Shown: one piece after another, positions 7,232 to 16,352 of the stretch
How positions within the stretch are numbered: position 1 is the stretch's first letter
Layout: each line of letters begins with the position of its first letter
NCBI GenBank assembly: GCA_949283655.1
Contig: CASDTH010000015.1
Coordinates: 1-64,000, forward strand
DNA length: 64,000 nt
Direction: 5' to 3'
Source of the DNA: an uncultured bacterium
GTDB lineage: Bacteria; Bacillota; Clostridia; Oscillospirales; Acutalibacteraceae
Notes under the pieces: model-generated
Seen by the model: only the letters and a program-made list of their open reading frames with translations
Told to the model about the DNA's origin: nothing
Database searches by the model: none
Translations under genes and position numbers: made by a program

Positions 7232-8263
7232 TTATGTGATCAGCATTGCATCACCGAAGGAATAAAAACGGTACTTCTCCTGCACAGCGATTTTATATGC
7301 GTTCATCGTATGCTCATAGCTGCAAAAGGCAGAAACCAGCATGATCAGAGTGCTCTCCGGCAGATGGAAATTAGTGATCAACCCATCGATACAGCGGAAG
7401 GTGAACCCCGGGTAGATAAAGATATCCGTCCACCCGCTGCAGGCGCAGATTTCGCCACCATGGTCCCGCGCAACGCTCTCCAGCGTCCGGCAGCAAGTTG
7501 TCCCCACCGCGATCACGCGCCCACCTTGCGCCTTTGTCTCCCGGATTAGCTGCGCTGTCTCCTCCGGCAGCCAGTAGTGCTCAGAGTGCATATGGTGATC
7601 CTCTATATTTTCCGCCTTAACGGGCCGGAAGGTGCCGATGCCAACATGTAATGTCAAAAACCCAATCTGAACTCCTTTTGCGCGCAGGCGGTCAAGCAGC
7701 TCATCTGTGAAGTGCAGGCCCGCCGTCGGGGCCGCAGCAGAGCCAAGCTCTTTGGCGTAAACCGTCTGATACTGCTCCTTATCCTCCAGTTCCGCCGTAA
7801 TATAATGTGGCAGGGGCATCTGCCCGATCTGATCCAGGATCTCATAGAAGCTGGCGCCCTCATAGGAAAAACGCGCCACGCGGTTGCCGTTCGGAAGCAC
7901 CTCGAGAACCTCCGCCCGCAAAACGCCCCCGCCAAACGTAAAGCGCGCGCCCTGCTTCGCGCGTTTGCCAGGGCCGGTTAAAACCTCCCACACATCCCCC
8001 TCTCGATGTGTCAGCAGCAGAAACTCCACGTGCGCGCCGGTATCCACCTTCACGCCGAGCAATCGCGCGGGCAGCACGCGGGTATTATTCAGAATCAGGC
8101 AATCGCCCGGCTGAAGCAGTCGCTCGATATCATAAAAATGCAGATGCTCCACTGCGCCGGTTTTACGGTCAAGCGCCATCAGGCGGGCGCTGTCGCGTGG
8201 CTCGGCCGGATGCTGCGCGATCAGCTTCTCCGGCAGTTCGTAATAAAAATCGCTCTTTTTCAA
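7232..8263 (-). CDS. queA: tRNA preQ1(34) S-adenosylmethionine ribosyltransferase-isomerase
   Basis: 343 aa. QueA transfers and isomerises the ribosyl moiety of SAM onto preQ1 at tRNA position 34, forming epoxyqueuosine. Family motifs are clear: [21 protein letters not shown] at the N-terminus, [33 protein letters not shown], and NFHLPEST near the C-terminus. Length is normal. The start is TTG at 8263 with AAGGA nine bases upstream. No other queuosine gene lies in the window. Confidence 0.95.
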   Translation of the reverse strand: MKKSDFYYELPEKLIAQHPAEPRDSARLMALDRKTGAVEHLHFYDIERLLQPGDCLILNNTRVLPARLLGVKVDTGAHVEFLLLTHREGDVWEVLTGPGKRAKQGARFTFGGGVLRAEVLEVLPNGNRVARFSYEGASFYEILDQIGQMPLPHYITAELEDKEQYQTVYAKELGSAAAPTAGLHFTDELLDRLRAKGVQIGFLTLHVGIGTFRPVKAENIEDHHMHSEHYWLPEETAQLIRETKAQGGRVIAVGTTCCRTLESVARDHGGEICACSGWTDIFIYPGFTFRCIDGLITNFHLPESTLIMLVSAFCSYEHTMNAYKIAVQEKYRFYSFGDAMLIT

Positions 8264-8506
8264 CTTTCGTCATCCTTCCGTTTATTGAAAAGTTCCTTGA
8301 ACGATAATCTCAACCGGGCGGGCGTTACAGTGCTTGAAACAGGCCGTTCACCGCCCTGGCGAGGGCTGCATATACTATAATAATTACAGGCATGGAAATC
8401 TGCATGAAAACCGGAGCAAAATCCGGCAGGAATAATGCATTTCTCCAATAAAAACCGCCGCTTTGCAAAAACCTTTTGGAAATCGCGCTTTCTGTGGGAA
8501 AAAGGT

Positions 8507-8535
8507 TTGACTTCATGCGGTTGGGATGGTATGAT
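8507..8535 (+). promoter_or_regulatory. Sigma-A promoter of the lysine riboswitch and dap operon
   Basis: TTGACT at 8507-8512 and TATGAT at 8530-8535 with a 17-base spacer, about 25 bases before the aptamer. The 240 bases between queA and this promoter hold nothing I recognise. Confidence 0.8.
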
Positions 8536-8561
8536 AAAGGCAAATTTCATTATGACTTATA

Positions 8562-8733
8562 GGGATAGAGGCGCGTCGTTTATCAGTAACCGGCGGTAGG
8601 CTGCCAAAGGCCGGGCACCGTTGTGTGAAAGGAAAAGACGCCGAAGCGTAGTGGTTATTTGGCAAGCCGTTTCGCTGGCTGCACGGCGAAGAGCCCTGCA
8701 TCTGTCATCATGCATTATGGTGGAGTGCTATCC
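8562..8733 (+). promoter_or_regulatory. Lysine riboswitch (L box) aptamer
   Basis: The strand opens GGGATAGAGGCGCG and closes GTGCTATCC, forming the P1 stem. Between them lie AGTA, GTGAAAGG, CGCCGAAGC and the GCTGGCTGCAC segment, in the order of the L-box consensus (compare B. subtilis lysC: GATAGAGGTGCG, AGTA, GCCGAAGC, GCTGGCCGTGCA, GCTATC). It lies directly before asd and, with the terminator at 8781, should lower transcription of lysine/DAP synthesis when lysine is plentiful. Confidence 0.93.
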
Positions 8734-8780
8734 GCGCGGTATTCTCCGTGCGACAACTTCTCTATTATATTGCAAGGATG

Positions 8781-8803
8781 ACCGGTTGACAACCGGTTTT
8801 TTT
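8781..8803 (+). terminator. Riboswitch-controlled terminator
   Basis: ACCGGTT-GAC-AACCGGT followed by seven T's, between the lysine aptamer and the asd ribosome site. It is the expression platform: lysine binding should favour this hairpin. Confidence 0.85.
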
Positions 8804-8837
8804 CATATACAGTCATAAGATAAAGGGGTTATGTGAA

Positions 8838-9917
8838 ATGAAAAAGTTTAACGTCGGCATCATCGGCGCAACGGGTATGGTCGGCCAGCGCTTTGCAACG
8901 CTGCTGGAAAACCATCCATGGTTCAGCGTCAAGGTTCTCGCGGCCAGCCCGCGTTCCGCCGGCCGTACTTATAAAGACGCCGTAGGCGCAAGATGGTGCA
9001 TGCAGAAGCCGATGCCCAAATCCATGGAGGATATCATCATTCGGGACGCTACGGCCGATATTGAGGCCATCGCGAAGGAAGTAGATTTTGTTTTCTGCGC
9101 GGTTGATATGAAAAAGGATGAAATTCGCGCGCTGGAGGAAGCCTACGCCAAGGCGGAGTGCCCGGTCATCTCCAACAACAGCGCGCACCGCTTCACAAAG
9201 GATGTTCCGATGATCGTACCGGAGCTCAACGCAGAGCACGCTGCTATCATCCCGGCGCAGCGCAAACGGTTGGGCACCAAGCGCGGCTTCATCGCAGTAA
9301 AATCCAACTGCTCACTGCAAAGCTATGTGCCGGCGTTGTTCCCGCTGTCAAAATTCGGCATTGAACGCGTGCTGGTCTGCACGTATCAGGCGATTTCCGG
9401 CGCAGGCAAGACACTGGAAAACTGCCCGGAGATTGTGGATAACGTCATCCCCTACATCGGCGGCGAGGAGGAGAAATCCGAGCGCGAGCCGCTCAAGCTC
9501 TGGGGCAAAATTGTGGGGGATGAAATCGTTCCCGCCACGTCTCCCGCCTTTACGGCACAGTGCCTGCGCGTGCCGGTATCCGACGGCCATATGGGTGCGG
9601 TGTTTGTTGATTTCAAAAATAAACCGAGCAAGGAAGAAATGATCGATATCTGGACGCATTTCTCCGGCCGTGCGCAGGAGTTGAATTTGCCCAGCGCACC
9701 CAAACAGTTCCTGCACTATTTCACGGAGGATAATTTGCCGCAAACAAAGCTCCAGCGCGATCTGGAGGGCGGCATGGCCGTTTCTATCGGCCGCCTGCGC
9801 GAGGATACCCAGTATGATTACAAATTCGTCTGCCTTTCCCACAATACACTGCGCGGCGCCGCTGGCGGAGCGGTGCTGATGGCGGAGCTGTTGGCGGCAG
9901 AAGGCTACCTTGATTAA
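8838..9917 (+). CDS. asd: Aspartate-semialdehyde dehydrogenase
   Basis: 359 aa. Reduces aspartyl-phosphate to aspartate semialdehyde, the branch point for lysine/DAP and threonine/methionine. GIIGATGMVGQRF is the NADP-binding loop. The catalytic Cys is in VKSNCSLQ and the active-site His in RVPVSDGHMGAV. The sequence resembles the archaeal/fungal-type ASADH more than the E. coli type. AAAGGGG precedes ATG. First gene of a four-gene operon under the lysine riboswitch. Confidence 0.95.
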   Translation: MKKFNVGIIGATGMVGQRFATLLENHPWFSVKVLAASPRSAGRTYKDAVGARWCMQKPMPKSMEDIIIRDATADIEAIAKEVDFVFCAVDMKKDEIRALEEAYAKAECPVISNNSAHRFTKDVPMIVPELNAEHAAIIPAQRKRLGTKRGFIAVKSNCSLQSYVPALFPLSKFGIERVLVCTYQAISGAGKTLENCPEIVDNVIPYIGGEEEKSEREPLKLWGKIVGDEIVPATSPAFTAQCLRVPVSDGHMGAVFVDFKNKPSKEEMIDIWTHFSGRAQELNLPSAPKQFLHYFTEDNLPQTKLQRDLEGGMAVSIGRLREDTQYDYKFVCLSHNTLRGAAGGAVLMAELLAAEGYLD

Positions 9918-9935
9918 GCTTGGAGGCATTGGATT

Positions 9936-10829
9936 ATGAGTAAGCAGCCAATTTTCACCGGCTCCGGCGTTGCCATCATCACGCCGTTTACAGAAAAGAA
10001 CGAGGTCAATTACCCGCTTCTTGGCGAGCTTATTGACTATCAGATTGAAAATGGGACGGATGCGATCATCATCTGCGGCACTACAGGCGAGGGCTCCACG
10101 CTGACGCATGAGGAGCATGCCGGTGCGATTCAGTTTGCCGTTGATCACACGGCGCACCGCGTGCCCGTCATCGCTGGCACGGGCAGCAACGACACCGCCT
10201 ATGCCGTTTACCTCTCCAATGAGGCAGAAAAAGCCGGCGTTGACGGCCTGCTGGTTGTTACCCCCTACTATAACAAGACCTCACAGGCGGGCCTGATCCG
10301 GCATTATACCTACATTGCCGACCATGTGCACACGCCAATCATCACCTATAATGTGCCGAGCCGCACAGGTCTCAATATCAAGCCGGAAACCTACCGCGAG
10401 CTCGCTAAGCACCCGCTCATTGTGGGCGCGAAGGAGGCAAACGGCGACATCTCCGCCCTGGCCAAAACCGTTGCCCTGTGTGGGGATGACCTGCATATCT
10501 ACTCCGGCAACGACGACCAGATCACCGCTTTTATGGCCTTGGGCGCAAAGGGCGTCATCTCCGTACTGGCAAACGTAGCACCCCGCCTTGCGCATGACAT
10601 CGCCGCAAAATACCTGGCTGGCGACGCACAGGGCAGCCGCGAGCTTCAGATTGCCACGCTTGACCTGTGCAATGACCTGTTTATTGATGTCAACCCGATT
10701 CCGGTCAAAGAAGCGCTCGCCATGATGGGTTGGGCAGTCGGCGAATGCCGCATGCCGCTGGCTCCCCTGTCAGATGCCGCTCGCGCACAGCTACGGGCAA
10801 CGCTCGCAAAGCATGGCCTTGTAAAATAA
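9936..10829 (+). CDS. dapA: 4-hydroxy-tetrahydrodipicolinate synthase
   Basis: 297 aa TIM-barrel aldolase condensing pyruvate with aspartate semialdehyde. Motifs: GTTGEGSTLTHEEH, the VVTPYYNK loop, YNVPSRTG with the catalytic Tyr, and the Schiff-base Lys in VGAKEANG. Length is normal. It begins 18 bp after asd with TTGGAGG as ribosome site, so the two are co-transcribed. Confidence 0.96.
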   Translation: MSKQPIFTGSGVAIITPFTEKNEVNYPLLGELIDYQIENGTDAIIICGTTGEGSTLTHEEHAGAIQFAVDHTAHRVPVIAGTGSNDTAYAVYLSNEAEKAGVDGLLVVTPYYNKTSQAGLIRHYTYIADHVHTPIITYNVPSRTGLNIKPETYRELAKHPLIVGAKEANGDISALAKTVALCGDDLHIYSGNDDQITAFMALGAKGVISVLANVAPRLAHDIAAKYLAGDAQGSRELQIATLDLCNDLFIDVNPIPVKEALAMMGWAVGECRMPLAPLSDAARAQLRATLAKHGLVK

Positions 10830-10872
10830 GACAGGCGTAAAACAAAGAGGAAGTAAAAAGGGGATCCTACCA

Positions 10873-11631
10873 ATGACAAAAATTCTTTTAAACGGTTGCG
10901 GCGGCAAGATGGGGCGCGTGATCGCCTCCTGCGTAGCAGAGCGGGAAGGGTGTGAAATCATCGCCGGGATCGACCCGGCAGGCATGAGTGACGCCGCCTT
11001 CCCTGTATATTCCTCCCCAGATCAGTTTGAGGGGCAGGCGGACGTCATCATTGATTTTTCCCATCCTTCCGCACTGGAAGGGATTCTCGCCTATGCGATT
11101 TCGCATCATACGCCGGCGGTGATCGCCACCACAGGGCTCAACGAACAGCAAGTGGCCGCAATCCATGAGGCAGCCAAGGCGGTGCCTATCTTCTTCTCCG
11201 CCAACATGTCGATCGGGGTAAGCCTCCTGACAGAGCTTGCACAAAAAGCAGCCCGGGTGCTCGGCGATTCCTTCGACATTGAAATCATCGAAATGCACCA
11301 CAATCAGAAGATCGACGCACCCAGTGGAACGGCATTGATGCTGGCAGATGCAATTTCAGACGCACTGCCACAAAAGCCGCATTATGAATTTGACCGCCAT
11401 TCCAAGCGCGCCAAACGCGCGAAGAATGAAATCGGCATCCATGCGGTGCGCGGGGGCACGATCGTCGGGGAGCACGAAATCCTCTTTGCCGGGCGGGATG
11501 AGCTGGTATCCATCCGGCACAGCGCCCGTTCCAAGGAGATTTTTGCGGTTGGCTCCGTAAATGCCGCGTTGTTTTTATGCGGTCAACCCGCTGGCCTCTA
11601 TGCCATGCGGGAGCTTGTCAACGCCAAATAA
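10873..11631 (+). CDS. dapB: 4-hydroxy-tetrahydrodipicolinate reductase
   Basis: 252 aa NAD(P)H-dependent reductase, next step after DapA. It opens with the NGCGGKMGRVI dinucleotide loop. DFSHPSAL, ATTGLNE, ANMSIGV, and EIIEMHHNQKIDAPSGTA with the catalytic His-His and Lys are all present. AAGGGG precedes ATG. Third gene of the riboswitch operon. Confidence 0.96.
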   Translation: MTKILLNGCGGKMGRVIASCVAEREGCEIIAGIDPAGMSDAAFPVYSSPDQFEGQADVIIDFSHPSALEGILAYAISHHTPAVIATTGLNEQQVAAIHEAAKAVPIFFSANMSIGVSLLTELAQKAARVLGDSFDIEIIEMHHNQKIDAPSGTALMLADAISDALPQKPHYEFDRHSKRAKRAKNEIGIHAVRGGTIVGEHEILFAGRDELVSIRHSARSKEIFAVGSVNAALFLCGQPAGLYAMRELVNAK

Positions 11632-11646
11632 AGGGGAGCGATTGAT

Positions 11647-12108
11647 ATGAAAGAAATTCAGAGCATTACCCTGAAGGAAGATGTCACCCTGATCTCTTTG
11701 CAGGATTCCCCGGCGGATATCGCCATGGTCTCCCGGGTATTCCAGATGATTTCTGACGCTGGGATCGATGTGGATATGATCTCCCAAACGCCGCCGCACG
11801 GCTCTATGCCCTCCCTCTCCTTTACTGTAGACGGGGAGGATTTTGGGAAGGTCCTTCAGATCTCTGCACAGCTGCGCGAGTTAAACCCGGAGCTCAAGCT
11901 AAACGTCAGCTCCGGCAATTGCAAAATCTCCGTTTTTGGCGAAGCGATGCGGGGCACACCCGGCGTTGCGGCAAAGGTGTTTGCCGCTGTATCCGGCGTA
12001 GGGGCGGATATCCGCATGATTACGACCTCAGAGGTGGATATTTCCCTGCTGGTTGTAAAAGCGGATGCTGATGCCACGATGACGGCGATTCAGAAAATAT
12101 TTGCATAA
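11647..12108 (+). CDS. Stand-alone aspartokinase-type ACT-domain protein
   Basis: 153 aa. The whole protein matches the C-terminal regulatory half of aspartate kinase: a first ACT domain (ITLKEDVTLISLQDSPADIAMVSRVF to about residue 80) and a second opening KISVFGEAMRGTPGVAAKVF and closing SEVDISLLV. The kinase domain is absent from the gene and the window. It starts 15 bp after dapB with AAAGGGGAG, so it shares the lysine riboswitch. In B. subtilis a similar beta subunit comes from an internal start in lysC. A lysine-sensing regulatory subunit for an aspartokinase encoded elsewhere is inferred. Confidence 0.85.
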   Translation: MKEIQSITLKEDVTLISLQDSPADIAMVSRVFQMISDAGIDVDMISQTPPHGSMPSLSFTVDGEDFGKVLQISAQLRELNPELKLNVSSGNCKISVFGEAMRGTPGVAAKVFAAVSGVGADIRMITTSEVDISLLVVKADADATMTAIQKIFA

Positions 12109-12123
12109 AGCACAAGTATCTGC

Positions 12124-12160
12124 ACACCGGCCGGCACTCGATGCCTGCCGGTGTTTTTCT
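12124..12160 (+). terminator. Terminator of the asd-dapA-dapB-ACT operon
   Basis: ACACCGGC and GCCGGTGT enclose a GC-rich loop, followed by TTTTCTTT. Confidence 0.8.
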
Positions 12161-12224
12161 TTGGAAACCTACCTAAAAAGCAGAAAATACTGCGGCTATT
12201 TTTTGCTATTTTCAGCATCAGAGA

Positions 12225-12253
12225 TTGACAAAACAGCATTTATCCTCTACAAT
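12225..12253 (+). promoter_or_regulatory. Sigma-A promoter of rnpB
   Basis: Consensus TTGACA at 12225-12230 and TACAAT at 12248-12253, spaced by exactly 17 bases, with the RNase P RNA 5' end about 8 bases downstream. Confidence 0.88.
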
Positions 12254-12260
12254 ACTCATT

Positions 12261-12609
12261 GCGAGCAGACTGGGCAGCCGCGCGCCTGTGGGGGTTCCCT
12301 CAGGCGTGAGGAAAGTCCGGGCCCCACAGAGCAAGGATAACGGCTAACGGCCGCCGAGGGCGACCTCAGGGACAGTGCAACAGAGATATACCGCCGGCAC
12401 CTGTGCCGGTAAGGGTGGAAAGGCGAGGTAAGAGCTCACCAGCACGCGGGAGACTGCGTGGCTCTGCAAACCCTATCCGGGGCAACACCGACTGGGGAGA
12501 CGCGCTTGCTCGGCGCATTCTCCGACGGGTGGCTTGAGCGCCGCGGTAACGCGGCGTCGAGATAGATGGCTGCCTTAAAGGACAGAACCCGGCTTAAAGG
12601 TCTGGTCGC
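12261..12609 (+). ncRNA. rnpB: RNase P RNA, bacterial class A
   Basis: About 349 nt catalytic RNA that trims tRNA 5' leaders. GCGAGCAGAC at the 5' end pairs with GTCTGGTCGC at the 3' end (P1). Universal segments are present in order: GAGGAAAGTCCGGGC, ACAGTGCAACAGAGA, GGTAAGAGCTCACCAGC, CAAACCCTATCCGG, then AGATAGATGGCTGCC and ACAGAACCCGGCTTA. The layout fits the ancestral class A type. It has its own promoter and terminator. Confidence 0.96.
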
Positions 12610-12626
12610 AACTTTTGCAGGATATG

Positions 12627-12662
12627 GCCGCGCGGCCTCGTTGGATGCGCGCGGCATTTTTT
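12627..12662 (+). terminator. rnpB terminator
   Basis: GCCGCGCG and CGCGCGGC pair across a 13-base loop, followed by ATTTTTT. Confidence 0.85.
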
Positions 12663-12722
12663 ACGTTTTGGGCTTTTTACCGCCTGGGGCCGGCAGCCCA
12701 CGGGCAGAAGGGATGGTGCGGC

Positions 12723-13490
12723 ATGGAGCATGTTTTTGCTCAAAAGAGGCTGATCGTCGCCGGGCACCGCGGCGTCAGGGCGCTTTTCCCGGAAAATACG
12801 CTCTGCTCCTTTCAAGCGGCAATTGATCTGGGGCTGGATATGATTGAAACCGATCTCCAGCTGACGGCGGATCATGAGATCGTCCTGATTCACGATGATA
12901 CGCTCGACCGCACGACAAACGGCTCCGGCCCGGTTGGGGCATATACGCTTAAGCAGCTGCGCCGGCTGGATGCAGGCATCCGCTTTGGGCAAGATTTTGC
13001 CGGGCAGTCAATCCCTACGCTCACAGAGCTCTGCGAGCTGGCACTACCCTACCCTGACCTGCTGCTGAATATCGAGATCAAAACCCTCTCACGCGAGACG
13101 GTGGATTGCTCAATTGCGCTGCTGTCACGCTATGGTCTGATGGGCCGCTGTGTATTTTCCAGCGTAGGGCCCTCTATCCTTGCATATTTGCACGATTCTT
13201 ACGGCGTTCGCACGCAGGGCTTCACCCGGAGATTCTTTGAGGCCTGCCACATGGAATTTGACGAGGGGCCATATGGGACCTATTCCAAAATGTATGCCGT
13301 TGGGCTGGAGGTTTCTGAGGTAACGCAGGAGAATATACACTTCTTCCAAGAGCGCGGCATTGAGCCATGGGCCTGGTGCCCGGATAACGAGGCGGCCGTA
13401 TCGGCTTGCATTGCGCATGGCATTCGCCTGATCACCTGCAATGAGCCTCATGCAGCGTTGAAACTGCGCCGGGAGCGCTTTTCGCAGTAA
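12723..13490 (+). CDS. Glycerophosphodiester phosphodiesterase family protein
   Basis: 255 aa, one GDPD TIM-barrel domain with no signal peptide, so cytosolic. AGHRGVRALFPENTLCSF carries the HRG and PENT signature, and ETDLQLTADHEIVLIHDDTLDRTTNG carries the metal-binding Glu/Asp and catalytic His. LNIEIK and AWCPDN are later family motifs. These enzymes release glycerol-3-P from phospholipid-derived diesters. I start at 12723: the upstream codons overlap the rnpB terminator, and GAAGGGA lies before this ATG. Confidence 0.88.
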   Translation: MEHVFAQKRLIVAGHRGVRALFPENTLCSFQAAIDLGLDMIETDLQLTADHEIVLIHDDTLDRTTNGSGPVGAYTLKQLRRLDAGIRFGQDFAGQSIPTLTELCELALPYPDLLLNIEIKTLSRETVDCSIALLSRYGLMGRCVFSSVGPSILAYLHDSYGVRTQGFTRRFFEACHMEFDEGPYGTYSKMYAVGLEVSEVTQENIHFFQERGIEPWAWCPDNEAAVSACIAHGIRLITCNEPHAALKLRRERFSQ

Positions 13491-13535
13491 CCACCCACGA
13501 CAGCATCCGCATAGGATACATCGAGGTGAAGATGT

Positions 13536-13880
13536 ATGGCTTGGGAAACGCTCTGCGGGGTTATTCTTTTGTTTTTTACACTTTTAGGAATTGCGTCCTT
13601 TGTTTACTTTGTGTTGTTTCATGCGCTGGCTCCCACCGGAAAGCGGGAATATCTCCTACTCATCCCCTCTCCGGATTCCGCCGGGAAAGCGGTTTGTCAA
13701 ATTTATGCGGCACAGCTGCGCGCTGAATTGGTCGGCCGGCGTCATTGCAGCGGCATACTGGTTGTTTGCGCCGGAGCACAGCAAAAAACGGCGGAAGCGT
13801 GCGCCTGCGCGTGCAGGGCCTGCGCCAATGTTTCCCTTTGCACGGCGGAGGAGTTGACGCGGCTGCTTACCATAACCTAA
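13536..13880 (+). CDS. Small membrane-anchored Cys-rich protein, unknown function
   Basis: 114 aa, not recognised. An N-terminal hydrophobic helix (about residues 8-31) would anchor it. The rest is a small soluble domain with many cysteines, including CACACRACANVSLC. GAGGTGAAG lies just before the ATG. It sits between the phosphodiesterase and the metallophosphoesterases on the same strand, with 30 bp to the next gene, so co-transcription is likely. Role unknown. Confidence 0.55.
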   Translation: MAWETLCGVILLFFTLLGIASFVYFVLFHALAPTGKREYLLLIPSPDSAGKAVCQIYAAQLRAELVGRRHCSGILVVCAGAQQKTAEACACACRACANVSLCTAEELTRLLTIT

Positions 13881-13910
13881 AACTCTTTTATGCAAAGGAG
13901 AGAAGAACAA

Positions 13911-14939
13911 ATGCGTGCCAGCCATTCCCTTTGTTTTCGGCCGGACGGGACGTTTCGCATCCTTCTGGCGACGGATTTACACGCCATTGTCCCCGAAATG
14001 GATGAGAACCCTGAGATTGTGCGGCCCAAATGCGACGCACTCCTGCGGCTGCTGGAGGCTGGGATGGATACGGTGCAGCCGGATCTTGTGGTCTTCAACG
14101 GCGATAACGTTGCGGGTCACTGGAAAACAATCACGCAGGAGCGGGCTGAGCGCATCATTCGCATCATCATGCGGCCGGCGGCGGAGCGGGGGCTTCCGCT
14201 GGCGCTGGTGTTTGGAAACCACGATGCGGAGCAGGGCGTCAGCCGGGAGCACCAGCTGCGAATCTATCAGGAATTTGACAATTGCCTTGCAAACGCGGGC
14301 GAACCTAACCTCCCAGGGTGTGGGAATTACTGCTTGACAATTCTCGACAGGGAACGAAAAAAAGCCGCCTTTGGGCTCTGGTTTCTTGACTCCGGCGATT
14401 ATGCGCCGGAGGGAGGCTTTGCCCGTGTACAAAACAGCCAGATTGACTGGTATGAGCGGGAAAGCAACCGCCTGTGCCAGGAGAACGGCGGCGCCCCCCT
14501 CCCCTCCCTTCTCTTTCAGCATATCCCCATCCCGGAGGTTTACGGTCTGTTTAAGCAAGTTCCCTCCAACACGCCGGGCGCGGTGACTGGCCACGGAGAC
14601 TGGTCGGACCGCTTTTTTGTAATTGCCGATCCGATACATACCCGAGGTGCGCTGGGTGAAGGCCCCGGCTCGCCTGAACGAGGCGGCGGCCAGTTTGCGA
14701 GCTGGATCCGTCAGCGCGACATTGTAGGAGCCTTTTTCGGCCACGACCACCTCAATGACTTTGACGGGGAGGTGGGCGGTATTCGCCTGATCCAGACGCA
14801 CTGCGCGGGCTTCACAACCTATGGCGCAGAGCGTGGGCTACGTGTCATTACGCTTGACGAGGAGCAGCTGCCCGCGTTTGAAACCCATATGCTCGATTAC
14901 AGCCAGCTTCTGGGGAGGGAAGCCATCCCCGCAGGCTGA
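13911..14939 (+). CDS. Cytosolic calcineurin-like metallophosphoesterase
   Basis: 342 aa. Dinuclear-metal phosphoesterase fold: FRILLATDLH, VVFNGDN, ALVFGNHDAE, LLFQHIP and GAFFGHDH appear in the expected order. No signal peptide. I start at 13911, where AAAGGAGAG sits upstream; an ATG at 13890 lies inside that ribosome site. The next gene is a close paralogue (shared CGNY, LWFLDSGDYA, QHI-[PT]-[IV]-PE-Y and FGHDH-NDF blocks), evidence of tandem duplication. Substrate unknown. Confidence 0.88.
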   Translation: MRASHSLCFRPDGTFRILLATDLHAIVPEMDENPEIVRPKCDALLRLLEAGMDTVQPDLVVFNGDNVAGHWKTITQERAERIIRIIMRPAAERGLPLALVFGNHDAEQGVSREHQLRIYQEFDNCLANAGEPNLPGCGNYCLTILDRERKKAAFGLWFLDSGDYAPEGGFARVQNSQIDWYERESNRLCQENGGAPLPSLLFQHIPIPEVYGLFKQVPSNTPGAVTGHGDWSDRFFVIADPIHTRGALGEGPGSPERGGGQFASWIRQRDIVGAFFGHDHLNDFDGEVGGIRLIQTHCAGFTTYGAERGLRVITLDEEQLPAFETHMLDYSQLLGREAIPAG

Positions 14940-14975
14940 TGTAATATCAAACAAAAGAAAGGAAGACCAGGAAGA

Positions 14976-16163
14976 ATGAAAACGATCCGAAAGCTAGTGG
15001 CGCTGTTTTTGACCATGACGCTGACAGTGGCCTGCCTGCCGCTGACCGTCGGTGCAGTCTCCAGCGCGCAGGAGCCGCTCCGCTTCAATAAGGATGGAAA
15101 ATTCAAAATTCTTGTTGCGACGGATATTCATGAAACCGAAACGGAGGATGCCAAATCAGCCGACGCAATGGCGTTGCTGACAAACGCGATCGAGGAGCTG
15201 AAGCCCGACCTTGTTGTGTTTAACGGAGATAACGCTACCTCTGACAACGCGGCGGGCCAGATTGCGACAATCCGCAAAATCGTCGCGCCTGTTGCGGCAA
15301 AGGACATTCCGCTGGCGGTTGTTTTCGGCAACCATGACGCGGAATACTGCGGCCTCACGAGGGAAGAGCAGGTTAAGATCTATCAGGAATATGACAACTG
15401 CCGCATGATCACCGGCCCGGAGGATATTTCCGGCTGCGGCAACTATAATCTCCTCATTCAAAACAGCGCAGGTACAAAGGACGTCTTTAACCTCTGGTTC
15501 CTCGACTCCGGGGATTATGCGGAGGAAGGCGGCTATGCTTACGTGCAGGATGATCAGATTGCATGGTATGAGCAGACGAGCAACGCCTTAAAAGCGCAAA
15601 ACGGCGGCGTGCCGATGCCCTCCATCCTCTTCCAGCACATCACCGTGCCGGAGGCTTACGACCTGCTGGAGCCCGTCCTGCTGCCCGGCAAGGGCCGTGT
15701 TCAGGGGCATGGCGTGCATTCTAATCAGTTCTGGAAAATCAAAGACCCATCCACCACAACCGGAACGCTGCGGGAAGGCCCCTGCCCGCCAGATATCAAC
15801 AACGGCGAATTTGACAGCTGGGTGCGCCAGGGCGATATCATCGGCGCAGTATTCGGCCACGACCACATTAACGACTTCACCGGAACGGTGGAAGGCATTC
15901 GGCTGGTGCATACGCGCGGTGTAGGCTTCAAAACCTATTACGGCGGTCTTTCCCAAGGCGTGCGCCTGATTACGCTGGATGAAAACAATCTCAACGATTT
16001 CCAGACGGAAATGTATGATTTTGCAGACCTGGTGGGCGAAAGCCAATCCATCAAGGGCTTTGACCGGATCACGGCCGAAATGTGGTGGGATGTCGGCTAC
16101 TTTGTGCTGGGCGTCGCCGCCGCAATCACCACCTACGTGCTCTACCGCGTGTTCACTGACTAA
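14976..16163 (+). CDS. Exported, membrane-anchored metallophosphoesterase paralogue
   Basis: 395 aa. Same catalytic core as the preceding protein (KILVATDIHE, VVFNGDN, AVVFGNHDAE, ILFQHI, GAVFGHDHIND). It adds an N-terminal signal peptide (residues 1-27, ending VGAV) and a C-terminal hydrophobic helix (about residues 370-390), so the enzyme should face outside the cell, held to the membrane. GGAAGACCAGGAAG precedes the ATG. A duplicated pair with one inside and one outside enzyme suggests the same phosphoester is cleaved in two compartments (inference). Confidence 0.88.
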   Translation: MKTIRKLVALFLTMTLTVACLPLTVGAVSSAQEPLRFNKDGKFKILVATDIHETETEDAKSADAMALLTNAIEELKPDLVVFNGDNATSDNAAGQIATIRKIVAPVAAKDIPLAVVFGNHDAEYCGLTREEQVKIYQEYDNCRMITGPEDISGCGNYNLLIQNSAGTKDVFNLWFLDSGDYAEEGGYAYVQDDQIAWYEQTSNALKAQNGGVPMPSILFQHITVPEAYDLLEPVLLPGKGRVQGHGVHSNQFWKIKDPSTTTGTLREGPCPPDINNGEFDSWVRQGDIIGAVFGHDHINDFTGTVEGIRLVHTRGVGFKTYYGGLSQGVRLITLDENNLNDFQTEMYDFADLVGESQSIKGFDRITAEMWWDVGYFVLGVAAAITTYVLYRVFTD

Positions 16164-16256
16164 TATGCCCCTGCCAAAGGGCGAGCTGTAAACGGTTTCT
16201 CCATTCATGAAAAATCCTTTCTTCGCCGGCCTGGCGCTGGCGGGCGAAAGATGAAA

Positions 16257-16297
16257 GAGCGGACAAAGCCCCTACAAGGCCTTGCCCGCTTTTTCTT
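16257..16297. terminator. Bidirectional terminator between metallophosphoesterase and Clp genes
   Basis: AGCGGACAAAG pairs, with mismatches, to CCTTGCCCGCT and is followed by TTTTTCTTTT on the plus strand. The minus strand reads into CTTTC tracts after the hairpin. Confidence 0.6.
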
Positions 16298-16352
16298 TTG
16301 CTATTCCACTGACTGTAGCAGCGCTATCGCCCGGTTGCTTAGAAGCCCTGCC

